From: Rhodoplanes tepidamans
Lineage (GTDB): Bacteria > Pseudomonadota > Alphaproteobacteria > Rhizobiales > Xanthobacteraceae
DNA: 64,000 bases
Direction: 5' to 3'
Assembly (NCBI RefSeq): GCF_030813915.1
Contig: NZ_JAUSUJ010000027.1
Location: 30,883 to 94,882, forward strand
The first letter of the stretch is position 1. Each line of letters starts with the position of its first letter. The notes under the pieces were generated by a model, which had not been told where the DNA came from, ran no database searches, and was given only the letters and a program-made list of their open reading frames with translations. This document shows positions 25,424-33,094 of the stretch, in pieces. The translations under genes were made by a program, and so were the position numbers.

Positions 25424-25855
25424 ATGGCCCTCAAGGTCGAACTGAAGCCCGGCGAACGCATCATCCTCGGGGACTGCGTCATCACCAACTCGGACCAGCG
25501 GGCCCGCCTGCTGATCGAGGGGGAGACGCCGATCCTGCGGGAAAAGGACATCCTGACGGCCGAGACGGCCGACACGCCGGCGAAGCGCATCTATCTCGCC
25601 ATCCAGCTGATGTACACGTCCAAGGACGCGCGCGCCTACCACGAGATCTATTTCAAGCTGGTCAGCGACATCCTCAAGGCGGCGCCGAGCACTTGGCCGC
25701 TGATCGAGAGCGTGAACAACCACATCCTCGCAGGCGAGATGTACAAGGCCCTCAAGGAGGCCAAGAAGCTGATCGCCTACGAGCGGGAGCTGGTGGACCA
25801 TGCCCTGCATCGCAACGGCGAACAGTCCGGAACGGGCCGCGCCCGTTCCGCGTGA
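25424..25855 (+). CDS. flbT: Flagellin mRNA regulator FlbT
   Basis: 143 codons from ATG 25424, with GGAGAG upstream. The FlbT family features are clear: MALKVELKPGERIILGDCVI, then RIYLAIQLMYTSKDARAYHE and KALKEAKKLIAYERELV. In Caulobacter FlbT binds the 5' leader of flagellin mRNA and destabilises it until hook assembly is complete; in Brucella and Sinorhizobium related proteins activate. A CtrA box lies just upstream. The last 56 nt overlap in another frame with a flaF-like pseudogene starting at 25800, so the two were probably translationally coupled. Confidence 0.95.
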   Translation: MALKVELKPGERIILGDCVITNSDQRARLLIEGETPILREKDILTAETADTPAKRIYLAIQLMYTSKDARAYHEIYFKLVSDILKAAPSTWPLIESVNNHILAGEMYKALKEAKKLIAYERELVDHALHRNGEQSGTGRARSA

Positions 25856-26161
25856 CGTCCAGGCCCGTCTCCTGCTCGACGCGGCCCTGCGGCTCCAGGC
25901 CGTGCAGTCCCGCTGGGACGGCAGCCGAGCCGCCGTCGACGAGGCGCTGTCCTACAACAGGCGCCTCTGGAACGACTTGGTGGAGGCGGCCGGCGATCCG
26001 CGGCCGACGCTTCCCTGCGAGGTGCGCCAGAGCCTCGCGAGCCTCGGACTCTACGTGGCGCACCACACCGACTCGATCGCCGCCGATCCGCGTCCCGAGC
26101 GGTCGGCCCGCTGATCGGCATCAACCGCGACATCGCCGAAGGCCTGCTCGGCCGCGCCTGA
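25800..26161 (+). pseudogene. Second flaF-like gene broken by a frameshift
   Basis: The frame from ATG 25800 reads 104 codons that align with FlaF along its length (ARLLLDAALRLQAVQSRWD, EALSYNRRLWNDLVEA, VRQSLASLGLYVAHHTDSI) and then stops at 26112-26114. The missing FlaF ending continues in the +1 frame (LIGINRDIAEGLLGRA, stop 26159-26161). Adding one G just after 26099 would restore a continuous FlaF (RPEAVGPLIGINRD). So this is either a recent pseudogene, a sequencing deletion, or a frameshifted product. The start overlaps flbT by 56 nt. It is clearly more diverged from flaF than a fresh duplicate. Confidence 0.75.
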
Positions 26162-26207
26162 GGGCGGCGCACACCGCCCGCGGCCGGGCGGTGGCGGATG
26201 GCCGGCA

Positions 26208-26224
26208 TTTGATTGGACATCAAA
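26208..26224. promoter_or_regulatory. Palindromic operator for the MarR-family regulator
   Basis: TTTGAT-TGGAC-ATCAAA, a perfect 6-bp inverted repeat with a 5-base spacer, 116 bp upstream of the marR-like start. MarR proteins bind such TTGAT/ATCAA palindromes and usually repress their own operon until an aromatic or organic acid ligand binds. The spacer of five excludes the FNR consensus (four). Confidence 0.7.
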
Positions 26225-26339
26225 GTATCTTGCGTCCGCCCACCCGGCCGGCTTAGGCTCGCGACCGGACTGGCCGCATCGGGCGGCCGGTCCGTGCCCC
26301 CCGCCTCGCGGACGGGGGCGGCTGCGAGGACCGGGACGC

Positions 26340-26837
26340 ATGCGCGGCACGTCGACCGAGAAGGTCGCGAACGGATCGGGCGGCGCGGACGGCGGGGCCG
26401 GCCTGCGCATTCCTCCGTCCCTCGCCGATCTCGTCGGCTATCATCTGCGCATCGCCCAGGAGGCGTCGTTCAACGCCTTCGCGGCGGGCGCCGGCGCCGC
26501 GGGCCTGAAGCCCGGCTGGTACACGCTCCTCACCGTGGTGGCCGAGAATCCCGGGCTGACGCCGACCGAGATCAGCCGGCTGGTCGGCCGCGATCGCTCG
26601 ACCCTCACCTCGACGCTCAAGGCGCTCGACGGCCGCGGCCTGATCGCCCGCAAGGCGAACGCCACCGACGGCAGGAGCTACGGCGTCAGCCTGACGCCGG
26701 CCGGCCACGGCATGCTGAAGAAGCTCAAGACCATCGCCCGGGCCCACGATGCGCGGCTCGACGCCATCGTGGGCGGGCAGAAGGCGGCGCTGATCGCCGT
26801 GCTGCGCCGCATCGTCGAGGGACTCGAGGAGGATTGA
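26340..26837 (+). CDS. MarR-family transcriptional regulator
   Basis: 165 codons. A ~25-residue Gly/Ala-rich lead precedes the winged-helix core: LKPGWYTLLTVVAENPG, then LTPTEISRLVGRDRSTLTST as the helix-turn-helix and RKANATDGRSYGVSLTPAG as the wing (with the conserved D-x-R). It is first in the plus-strand array with the TRAP transporter and catabolic enzymes, 112 bp upstream of dctP. The palindrome at 26208-26224 is the probable binding site. MarR regulators of this type commonly sense aromatic carboxylates, which fits the downstream enzymes. The ligand is not known. Confidence 0.88.
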   Translation: MRGTSTEKVANGSGGADGGAGLRIPPSLADLVGYHLRIAQEASFNAFAAGAGAAGLKPGWYTLLTVVAENPGLTPTEISRLVGRDRSTLTSTLKALDGRGLIARKANATDGRSYGVSLTPAGHGMLKKLKTIARAHDARLDAIVGGQKAALIAVLRRIVEGLEED

Positions 26838-26949
26838 ACGCGCCGCTGCGGCGCGGCTGCGACGACACGACACCGGATCCCGGAACGGGACCGCAAGAAG
26901 CGGCCGAAGGCCGAGACATGTCCGAGGAAACGACCACGAGGAGACGACC

Positions 26950-28023
26950 ATGACGGAACTCACCCCCGTCCGCATGCCCGTACGTCCACTCCGCCGCACG
27001 GTGCCGGCGTTCGCCGCCGCGCTCGCCGTGTGGGTCGCGCCCGCCCTGTGGGCCGCGCCCGCCGCGGCGCAGGAGAAGCCGATCCTCCTGAAGATCTCGC
27101 TGTGGGTGCCGCCGGCCCATCCGCTCGTCCAGTCGGCCCGCGACTGGGCCGCCTCGATGGAAAAGGCCTCCGGCGGCACCATCAAGAGCGTCGTCTTCCC
27201 GGCCGAGCAGCTCGGCAAGGCGTTCGATCACTACGACATGGTGCGCGACGGCATCGCGGACGTCGGCTATGTGAGCCCGGGCTACCAGCCCGGCCGCTTT
27301 CCGATCATCAACGCCGCGCAGCTTCCCTTCACGGTCACCAACGCCAAGGGCGGCTCCGTCGCCGTCGACGCCTGGTACCGCAAGTACGCCGGCAAGGAGA
27401 TGGCGGACACCCACTTCTGTCTCGCCTTCGTGCACGATCCCGGCACGCTCCACTCCAAGAAGAAGATCACCCAGCCGGGCGACCTCAAGGGCGTGAAGGT
27501 CCGTCCCGCCCAGGTGATCATGGGCGAGCTGGTGACCACGCTGGGCGGCACCAACGTCCAGGCGTCGGCGCCGGAATCGCGCGACGCGCTCGAGCGCGGC
27601 GTCGCCGACGCCATCACGTTCCCGTGGAACTCGATGTTCCTGTTCGGCATCGACAAGGTGACGAAGTACAGCCTCGACGTTCCGCTCTACACGACGGCCT
27701 ATGCCTGGACCATGAACAAGGCCGTCTACGACAACGCCTCGCCGGCCCAGAAGGCGGTCATCGACCAGCACTGCACCAGCGAGTGGGCGGCCAGGCTCTC
27801 CGGCCCGTGGACCGACTACGAGCACGCCGGCCGCGAGAAGATGAAGGCGGCGTCGGGCCGCGAGGTGGTCAAGCTCGACGAGGCGCAGATCGCCGCCTGG
27901 AAGGCGGCCGTGCAGCCCCTGCGCGACACCTGGGCCGAGAGCGTCCGCAAGGTCGGCGGCGACCCGGCGGCGATCGCGGCCGAGCTGAAGGCACAGCTCG
28001 AAGCCCAGCAGGCTGCCTTCTAG
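26950..28023 (+). CDS. TRAP transporter solute-binding protein (DctP family)
   Basis: 357 codons with GAGGA upstream. A Sec signal peptide ends near APAAAAQ-EKP. The mature protein starts LLKISLWVPPAHPLVQSARD, and KGVKVRPAQVIMGELVTTLG carries the DctP Arg that binds the ligand carboxylate (about residue 183). The length is standard. The gene precedes dctQ and dctM and is followed by a 2-hydroxyacid dehydrogenase and a ThDP-dependent enzyme, so the ligand is probably a 2-hydroxy or 2-oxo acid such as mandelate or benzoylformate. DctP proteins of related gene clusters are known to bind such aromatic 2-oxo/hydroxy acids; the assignment here is inference. Confidence 0.92.
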   Translation: MTELTPVRMPVRPLRRTVPAFAAALAVWVAPALWAAPAAAQEKPILLKISLWVPPAHPLVQSARDWAASMEKASGGTIKSVVFPAEQLGKAFDHYDMVRDGIADVGYVSPGYQPGRFPIINAAQLPFTVTNAKGGSVAVDAWYRKYAGKEMADTHFCLAFVHDPGTLHSKKKITQPGDLKGVKVRPAQVIMGELVTTLGGTNVQASAPESRDALERGVADAITFPWNSMFLFGIDKVTKYSLDVPLYTTAYAWTMNKAVYDNASPAQKAVIDQHCTSEWAARLSGPWTDYEHAGREKMKAASGREVVKLDEAQIAAWKAAVQPLRDTWAESVRKVGGDPAAIAAELKAQLEAQQAAF

Positions 28024-28059
28024 AGCGACGTTCGGTTCCGACGAACCGGACCCGGCTTC

Positions 28060-28145
28060 CGCGCGTCCCCGCGGACGCGGGGACCCAGGGACCGCACGAC
28101 GTGCGGCTCCGAAGTCCCGCGTCCGCGGAGCGAGCGGAGTGTCGG
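28060..28145. repeat. Rhizobiales-type intergenic palindromic element
   Basis: Between dctP and dctQ. A perfect hairpin GTCCCCGCG-GA-CGCGGGGAC (28065-28084) is followed by CCGCAC-GAC-GTGCGG (28092-28106) and further short GC palindromes with 'gagcgagcggagt'. Such multi-hairpin units are dispersed in Rhizobiales genomes. It splits the dctP-dctQ gap (207 bp) and may stabilise the dctP transcript or reduce read-through, giving more binding protein than permease. Confidence 0.65.
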
Positions 28146-28230
28146 CCGGCTTCAGTGGACGCCGATCCGAGCGCGCGGCGCCGACGCCGGCGATCCCGCC
28201 TCGGCCCGATCATCATCCCGGAGCCCCGCC

Positions 28231-28770
28231 ATGGAAATCTCCCGACGCCCGAGGGGGCGCCCCAAGAACGCGATGGACCGCTTCATCGCGGCGATCGAGT
28301 GGATCGCGGCGGGCTTCGTCGGCCTCGTCGCGCTCGACATCTTCGTCTCGGTGATGCTGCGGTATCTGTTCGCCGTGTCGATCCCGGACGGCTACGACTT
28401 CGGTCGCATGTTCCTCGGCATCCTGATCTTCTGGGGCATCGCCGCGACCAGCTACCGGGGCGCCCACATCACGGTCGATCTCGTCTGGGATCTGGTCGGG
28501 CCGCGCCTGAAGCGCGCCATCGACGTGTTCGCGACCCTGGTGCTGCTGCTGGTCGTGACCGTGCAGACCGTCATGCTGTTCGACAAGGTGGTGGCGACCA
28601 GGGCGCAGAACATCCTCACCTACGACCTGCAGCTCCCGGTGTGGCCGTTCTTCGCGCTCGCCTGGGCGGGCGACGCGGCCGCCGTGATTCTCATCGCGGT
28701 GCGCACCTTCCGCCTGGTGTTCCATCCCGAGCGCGTCCGCGAGGGACGCTCGCTCGAGCCGGTCGAGTGA
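28231..28770 (+). CDS. TRAP transporter small permease (DctQ family)
   Basis: 179 codons. Four membrane helices are visible: AIEWIAAGFVGLVALDIFVS, FLGILIFWGIAATSY, VFATLVLLLVVTVQTVMLF and FFALAWAGDAAAVILIAV. The segment GAHITVDLVWD between helices 2 and 3 is the usual DctQ signature. It partners the DctM channel subunit encoded 5 bp downstream, and both use the binding protein at 26950-28023. The short Arg/Pro-rich N-terminus is cytoplasmic. Confidence 0.9.
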   Translation: MEISRRPRGRPKNAMDRFIAAIEWIAAGFVGLVALDIFVSVMLRYLFAVSIPDGYDFGRMFLGILIFWGIAATSYRGAHITVDLVWDLVGPRLKRAIDVFATLVLLLVVTVQTVMLFDKVVATRAQNILTYDLQLPVWPFFALAWAGDAAAVILIAVRTFRLVFHPERVREGRSLEPVE

Positions 28771-28775
28771 GCCCG

Positions 28776-30074
28776 ATGTCCCAGGATCTCGTCGCCGTCG
28801 GCGGCTTCGTGCTGCTGTTCGTGCTGATGCTGCTGCGCGTTCCGGTCGGCATGGCCATGGGCCTCGTCGGCGTCGTCGGGTTCGGGCTGATCACCGGCTT
28901 CGGCCCGGCGCTCAAGCTGATCGCCCAGACCTCGATGCGCACCGTCACGGACTACACCTTCGGGGTCATCCCGATGTTCCTGCTGATGGGCGCCTTCGTG
29001 ACCAATTCCGGGATGAGTCGCGAGCTGTTCCGCGCCGCCAACGCGACGATCGGGCATCTGCGCGGCGGGCTGGGCTTCGCCACCATCGCGGCCTGCGGCG
29101 GCTTCGCGGCGATCTCCGGCTCCTCGGTCGCCACCGCCGCGACCTTCTCGACCGTCGCCTATCCGGAGATGCGGCGCTTCGACTATCCCAAGGCCTTCGC
29201 GGCCGGCACCATCGCGGCCGGCGGCACGCTCGGCGCCATGTTCCCGCCGTCGACCGTGCTGGTCGTCTACGGCATCATCACCGAGCAGGACATCTCCCGC
29301 CTGTTCATGGCCGGCATCGTCCCGGGCCTGCTCGCCATGCTGATGTACATGGCGACCATCGCGCTGATCGCCACCGCGAAGCCGAAGCTGCTGCCGGCCG
29401 GACCGCGACTGCCCCTGCGCGAGCGCCTCGCCGCCCTGCGCGAGGTGTGGGCGCCGGTGGTGCTGTTCCTGTTCGTCATCGGCGGGCTCTACGGCGGGCT
29501 GTTCACGCCGACCGAGGCGGGCGGCGTCGGCGCCGGCGGCGCCTTCCTGATCGGCGTGCTGCGCCGCAGGCTGTCGCGCGACGCGATCCTCGACGCCCTC
29601 CTGCACGCCACCCGCACGGCGGCGGCGGTGTTCACGGTGCTGATCGGCGCCCTGATCTTCGGCTACTTCCTCACCCTCACCGGCACGCCCCAGAAGGTCA
29701 CGGCGTTCATGACCGGGCTCGGCATCGGGCCCTACGGCGTGCTCGCCCTGATCCTCCTGATGTACCTCGTCCTCGGCTGCCTGATGGACGCGATGGCGAT
29801 GATCATCCTGACCGTGCCGATCATCTTTCCGGTCGTCACGGCGCTCGGCTTCGATCCGGTCTGGTTCGGCATCATCGTCGTGATGACGGTCGAGCTCGGC
29901 CTGGTGAGCCCACCGGTCGGCATGAACGTCTTCGTCATCAAGAGCGTCGTCGACGAGCTGAGCTTCGCCGACATCTTCCGCGGCGTCGCCCCGTTCGTCG
30001 TCACCGATCTGATCCGTCTCGGCATCCTGGTCGCATTCCCGGCGCTGGCGCTGTGGCTGCCGAGCCTGCTGTGA
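28776..30074 (+). CDS. TRAP transporter large permease (DctM family)
   Basis: 432 codons from ATG 28776, five bases after the dctQ stop. About twelve hydrophobic helices are present. Typical DctM motifs: MRVPVGMAMG-like opening (LLRVPVGMAMGLVGVVGFGL), GGFAAISGSSVATAATFSTV with the conserved SGSSVA re-entrant motif, AAGGTLGAMFPPSTVLVVYG, FTPTEAGGVGAGGAFL and ELGLVSPPVGMNVFVIK. It forms the sodium-coupled translocation pathway with DctQ. The complete DctPQM set within one transcription unit indicates a functional high-affinity importer. Confidence 0.94.
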   Translation: MSQDLVAVGGFVLLFVLMLLRVPVGMAMGLVGVVGFGLITGFGPALKLIAQTSMRTVTDYTFGVIPMFLLMGAFVTNSGMSRELFRAANATIGHLRGGLGFATIAACGGFAAISGSSVATAATFSTVAYPEMRRFDYPKAFAAGTIAAGGTLGAMFPPSTVLVVYGIITEQDISRLFMAGIVPGLLAMLMYMATIALIATAKPKLLPAGPRLPLRERLAALREVWAPVVLFLFVIGGLYGGLFTPTEAGGVGAGGAFLIGVLRRRLSRDAILDALLHATRTAAAVFTVLIGALIFGYFLTLTGTPQKVTAFMTGLGIGPYGVLALILLMYLVLGCLMDAMAMIILTVPIIFPVVTALGFDPVWFGIIVVMTVELGLVSPPVGMNVFVIKSVVDELSFADIFRGVAPFVVTDLIRLGILVAFPALALWLPSLL

Positions 30075-30105
30075 CCCGCCCGTTCCCCGTTCCTGCGAGC
30101 CTCCG

Positions 30106-31821
30106 ATGAAATCCGTTCCCGAGACTCCCCCGATCACGGCCGGCGGCGCCCTCCTGGCGCGACTGAAGGCCCTCGGCGTCGACTACGTCTTCGCCAATTC
30201 CGGCACCGACTTCCCGCCCATCGTCGAGGCGCTGGCGCAGGCGGCCGCGACCGGCACGGCGGTGCCGCGGGCGCTCGTGATCCCGCACGAGCACGCCGCC
30301 ATGGGCATGGCGCACGGCTACTTCCTCGCCTCCGGCCGGCCGCAGGCCGTGATGGCGCACACCAATGTCGGCCTCGCCAACTGCGCCATCGGGGCCATCA
30401 ACGCGGCGACCGAGCGGGTGCCGGTGCTGCTGTTCTCCGGCCGCACGCCCGTCACCGAGGCGGGACGGCTCGGCTCACGCACCGTGCCGATCGGCTGGGG
30501 CCAGGAGATGCGCGACCAGGCCGCATTGGTGCGCGAGGCGGTCAAGTGGGACTACGAGCTGCGCGTGCCCGAGCAGGCCGGCGAGATCGTCGACCGCGCC
30601 CATGCGATCGCCCAGTCGACCCCGAAGGGGCCGGTCTATCTGAGCCTGCCCCGCGAGGTGCTGTGCGAGCCCTGCCCGGCCGATCGTCTCGACGCACCGC
30701 CGGTCATGCGGCCCGTCACGGTCGCGCCGCCCGCCGCCGCGATCGCCGAGGCGGCCCGTCTTCTCGCCGCCGCCGAGCGCCCCGTGATCGTCGCGCAGCG
30801 CGGCGCCGGGTCGGCCGAGGGCTTCGACGCGCTGGCGCGGCTCGCCCAGGACTGGGGCATCCCGGTCGTCCAGTACTGGGCGATCCAGCTCGCCGTCGCC
30901 ACCGACCATCCGATGGCGGTCGGCACCGATCCAGCACCGTGGCTCGCCACGGCCGACGTGGTGCTCGCGATCGACTGCCTCGCCCCCTGGTCGCCGGACA
31001 TCCATCGCCTGCCGCCCCATTGCCGGGTGATCCAGGCCGGGCCGGACCCGCTCTGGGCACGTTTTCCGGTGCGCGACTTCCCCTGCGACCTCGCGCTCGC
31101 CGGCGAGACCGCCGACCTGCTCGTCGCGCTCGAGGCCGCGATGCGGCCGCTGCGGGCCGGCGCGCGGGAGCGGTGCGAGGTGCGGCAGCGGGCCGTGGCG
31201 GAGCGGGCCGCCGCGATCCGGCGCGCCGTGCAGGCCGAGGCCGAAGCGGGATGCGCGGCGCCGATGACCAAGGCCTGGGTGAGCCTCTGCCTGTCGCGCG
31301 CCCTGGAGGGGCGCGACGCCGCCGTGCTGTCCGAGCTGGGCGCGCCGCTCGAGCCGCTGACGCTGCGCCGCCACGGGAGCTGGCATCAGGAGCCCCATTC
31401 GGGCGGGCTCGGCTGGTCGTTCCCGGCGGCGCTCGGGATGCAGCTCGCCGGCCCCGACCGGCTGATCGTCGCCACCATGGGGGACGGCTCCTACATGTTC
31501 AGCAATCCCGTCGCCTGCCACCAGATCGCCGAAGCGCTTGCGCTGCCCGTGCTGGTGATGGTGCTGAACAACGGGGAGTGGGGTGCGGTCAGGAGGTCGG
31601 TGCTCGACGTCTATCCGGACGGGCATGCGGCGCGCAGCAACGCCATGCCGCTCGTCTCGCTGGCCCCCTCGCCCGACTTCACCAGGGTCGCCGAGGCGAG
31701 CCGGGCGCGGGCCTGGCGGGTGGAGGCCGGACCGGAGCTCGCCGCCGTTCTCGCCGCCGCGATCGACCACGTCACCACGACCCGGACGCACGCCCTGGTC
31801 GAGATCCGCATCCGGCCGTGA
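30106..31821 (+). CDS. ThDP-dependent decarboxylase/acetolactate-synthase-like enzyme
   Basis: 571 codons, the standard length of the pyruvate-oxidase/acetolactate synthase/benzoylformate decarboxylase superfamily. The PYR domain has the catalytic Glu in PHEHAAMGMAHG (about residue 64). The PP domain has the ThDP motif GDGSYMFSNPVACHQIAE...VLNN (from about residue 458). The middle domain lacks an obvious FAD signature. Together with the adjacent FMN-dependent hydroxyacid dehydrogenase and the TRAP importer, a 2-oxoacid (for example benzoylformate) decarboxylase role is attractive: hydroxyacid to oxoacid to aldehyde. Divergence from characterised enzymes means the substrate is not certain. No aldehyde dehydrogenase gene is nearby. 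Confidence 0.82.
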   Translation: MKSVPETPPITAGGALLARLKALGVDYVFANSGTDFPPIVEALAQAAATGTAVPRALVIPHEHAAMGMAHGYFLASGRPQAVMAHTNVGLANCAIGAINAATERVPVLLFSGRTPVTEAGRLGSRTVPIGWGQEMRDQAALVREAVKWDYELRVPEQAGEIVDRAHAIAQSTPKGPVYLSLPREVLCEPCPADRLDAPPVMRPVTVAPPAAAIAEAARLLAAAERPVIVAQRGAGSAEGFDALARLAQDWGIPVVQYWAIQLAVATDHPMAVGTDPAPWLATADVVLAIDCLAPWSPDIHRLPPHCRVIQAGPDPLWARFPVRDFPCDLALAGETADLLVALEAAMRPLRAGARERCEVRQRAVAERAAAIRRAVQAEAEAGCAAPMTKAWVSLCLSRALEGRDAAVLSELGAPLEPLTLRRHGSWHQEPHSGGLGWSFPAALGMQLAGPDRLIVATMGDGSYMFSNPVACHQIAEALALPVLVMVLNNGEWGAVRRSVLDVYPDGHAARSNAMPLVSLAPSPDFTRVAEASRARAWRVEAGPELAAVLAAAIDHVTTTRTHALVEIRIRP

Positions 31822-31933
31822 GCCGGGCTCGATCCCGGCGCGAGCCGGCGCTGCGTCGCGCCTCGGACTCCTCCGCACTTGTGCGCGGCGGCGTTCGGCG
31901 TGATCACGGGCCGGCCGGCTGGCCGGCCCATTC

Positions 31934-33079
31934 ATGGAGTTTCCCTTGCCCGCTCCGTCGATCCCGGACCTGCGCCGACGCGCGCGGCGCCGCCTGCCGC
32001 GCTTCGTGTTCGATTTCCTCGACGGCGGCGCCGGCAGCGAGGCCGGGCTCGCCCGCAACGCCGTGGCGTTCGACCGGGTGCTGTTCCGGCCGCGCGCGCT
32101 GGTGGACGTCGAGGCGCGCAGCCTGAAGACCGCCTTCCTGGGGCGTGACTGGGCCGCCCCGATCGGCCTCGCGCCGGTCGGGCTCGGCAACCTGGTCTGG
32201 CCCGGGGCCGAGCGCCGCCTCGCGGCGGCGGCGGCCGCCGCCGACATTCCCTATGTGCTGTCGACCCCGGCGACCACGCCGCTCGAGGCGATCGCGGGCG
32301 TCGCGCCGCACCACGCCTGGTTCCAGCTCTATGTCGGCAAGTCGCAGGCGATCGTCGACGACCTGATCGACCGGGCCGCGGCGGCCGGCTACGGGGTGCT
32401 GGTGGTCACGGTCGACATTCCGGCGCCGGGCCGCCGCCTGCGCGACCTGCGCAACGGCTTCACCCTGCCGTTCCGGCCGAGCCTGCGGCTGGCGCTCGAT
32501 CTCGCCCTGCATCCCGCCTGGTCGCTGGCGACGCTGCGCCACGGCGCGCCGCGCTTCGCCAACCTGGAGAAGTACGCCCCGGCCGGCGCCGGCGCCCGCT
32601 CGCTGGCGGCCCTGATGGCGGAGCAGAGCTCGGGCCGGCTCGACTGGCGGCTGCTCGCGCAGATCCGCCGGCGCTGGAGCGGCCGGCTGGTGGTGAAGGG
32701 CATCCTGTCGCCGGACGACGCCGTGCTGGCGCGCGAGGCCGGCGTCGACGCGGTGTGGGTGTCGAACCACGGCGGCCGGCAGCTCGACGGCGCGCCGGCG
32801 ACCCTGGCCGTGCTGCCGGCGATCCGGGCCGCGGTCGGGCCCGACTTCCCGCTGGCGGTCGACGGCGGCATCCGCTCCGGCGAGCACGTGATCAAGGCAC
32901 TGGCGCTCGGGGCGAGCTTCACCTTCGTCGGACGCCCGGTGCTCTACGGCGCTGCGGCGGGGCCGGCCGGCGCGGCCGAGGCGATCGCGATCCTGGTCGC
33001 CGAGGCGAGCGGAACGCTCGCCCAGCTCGGCCTGACCGGGATCGACGCCGTCGACGCGCGCTGCGTGGACCGGACCTGA
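31934..33079 (+). CDS. FMN-dependent 2-hydroxyacid dehydrogenase/oxidase (LldD/mandelate dehydrogenase family)
   Basis: 381 codons, full family length. Signatures of the alpha-hydroxyacid oxidase TIM barrel are present: FDFLDGGAGSE near the start, APVGLGNLVWPGAE, YVLSTPATTP, WFQLYVGKS, and the active-site block VSNHGGRQLDG (about residue 276) followed by VDGGIRSG and FVGRPVLYG. The His and Arg of SNHGGRQ are the catalytic base and substrate ligand. Members oxidise L-lactate, L-mandelate or glycolate to the 2-oxoacid. Its product would be the substrate of the ThDP enzyme encoded just upstream. The stop lies only 15 bp from the convergent flgL stop. Confidence 0.9.
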   Translation: MEFPLPAPSIPDLRRRARRRLPRFVFDFLDGGAGSEAGLARNAVAFDRVLFRPRALVDVEARSLKTAFLGRDWAAPIGLAPVGLGNLVWPGAERRLAAAAAAADIPYVLSTPATTPLEAIAGVAPHHAWFQLYVGKSQAIVDDLIDRAAAAGYGVLVVTVDIPAPGRRLRDLRNGFTLPFRPSLRLALDLALHPAWSLATLRHGAPRFANLEKYAPAGAGARSLAALMAEQSSGRLDWRLLAQIRRRWSGRLVVKGILSPDDAVLAREAGVDAVWVSNHGGRQLDGAPATLAVLPAIRAAVGPDFPLAVDGGIRSGEHVIKALALGASFTFVGRPVLYGAAAGPAGAAEAIAILVAEASGTLAQLGLTGIDAVDARCVDRT

Positions 33080-33094
33080 CGCGGTCCGGCCCGG

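Noticed and set aside
26208..26224. Reading the TTTGAT/ATCAAA palindrome as an FNR box
   Set aside because: The spacer is five bases instead of four, and a MarR gene follows directly, so a MarR operator is the better explanation.
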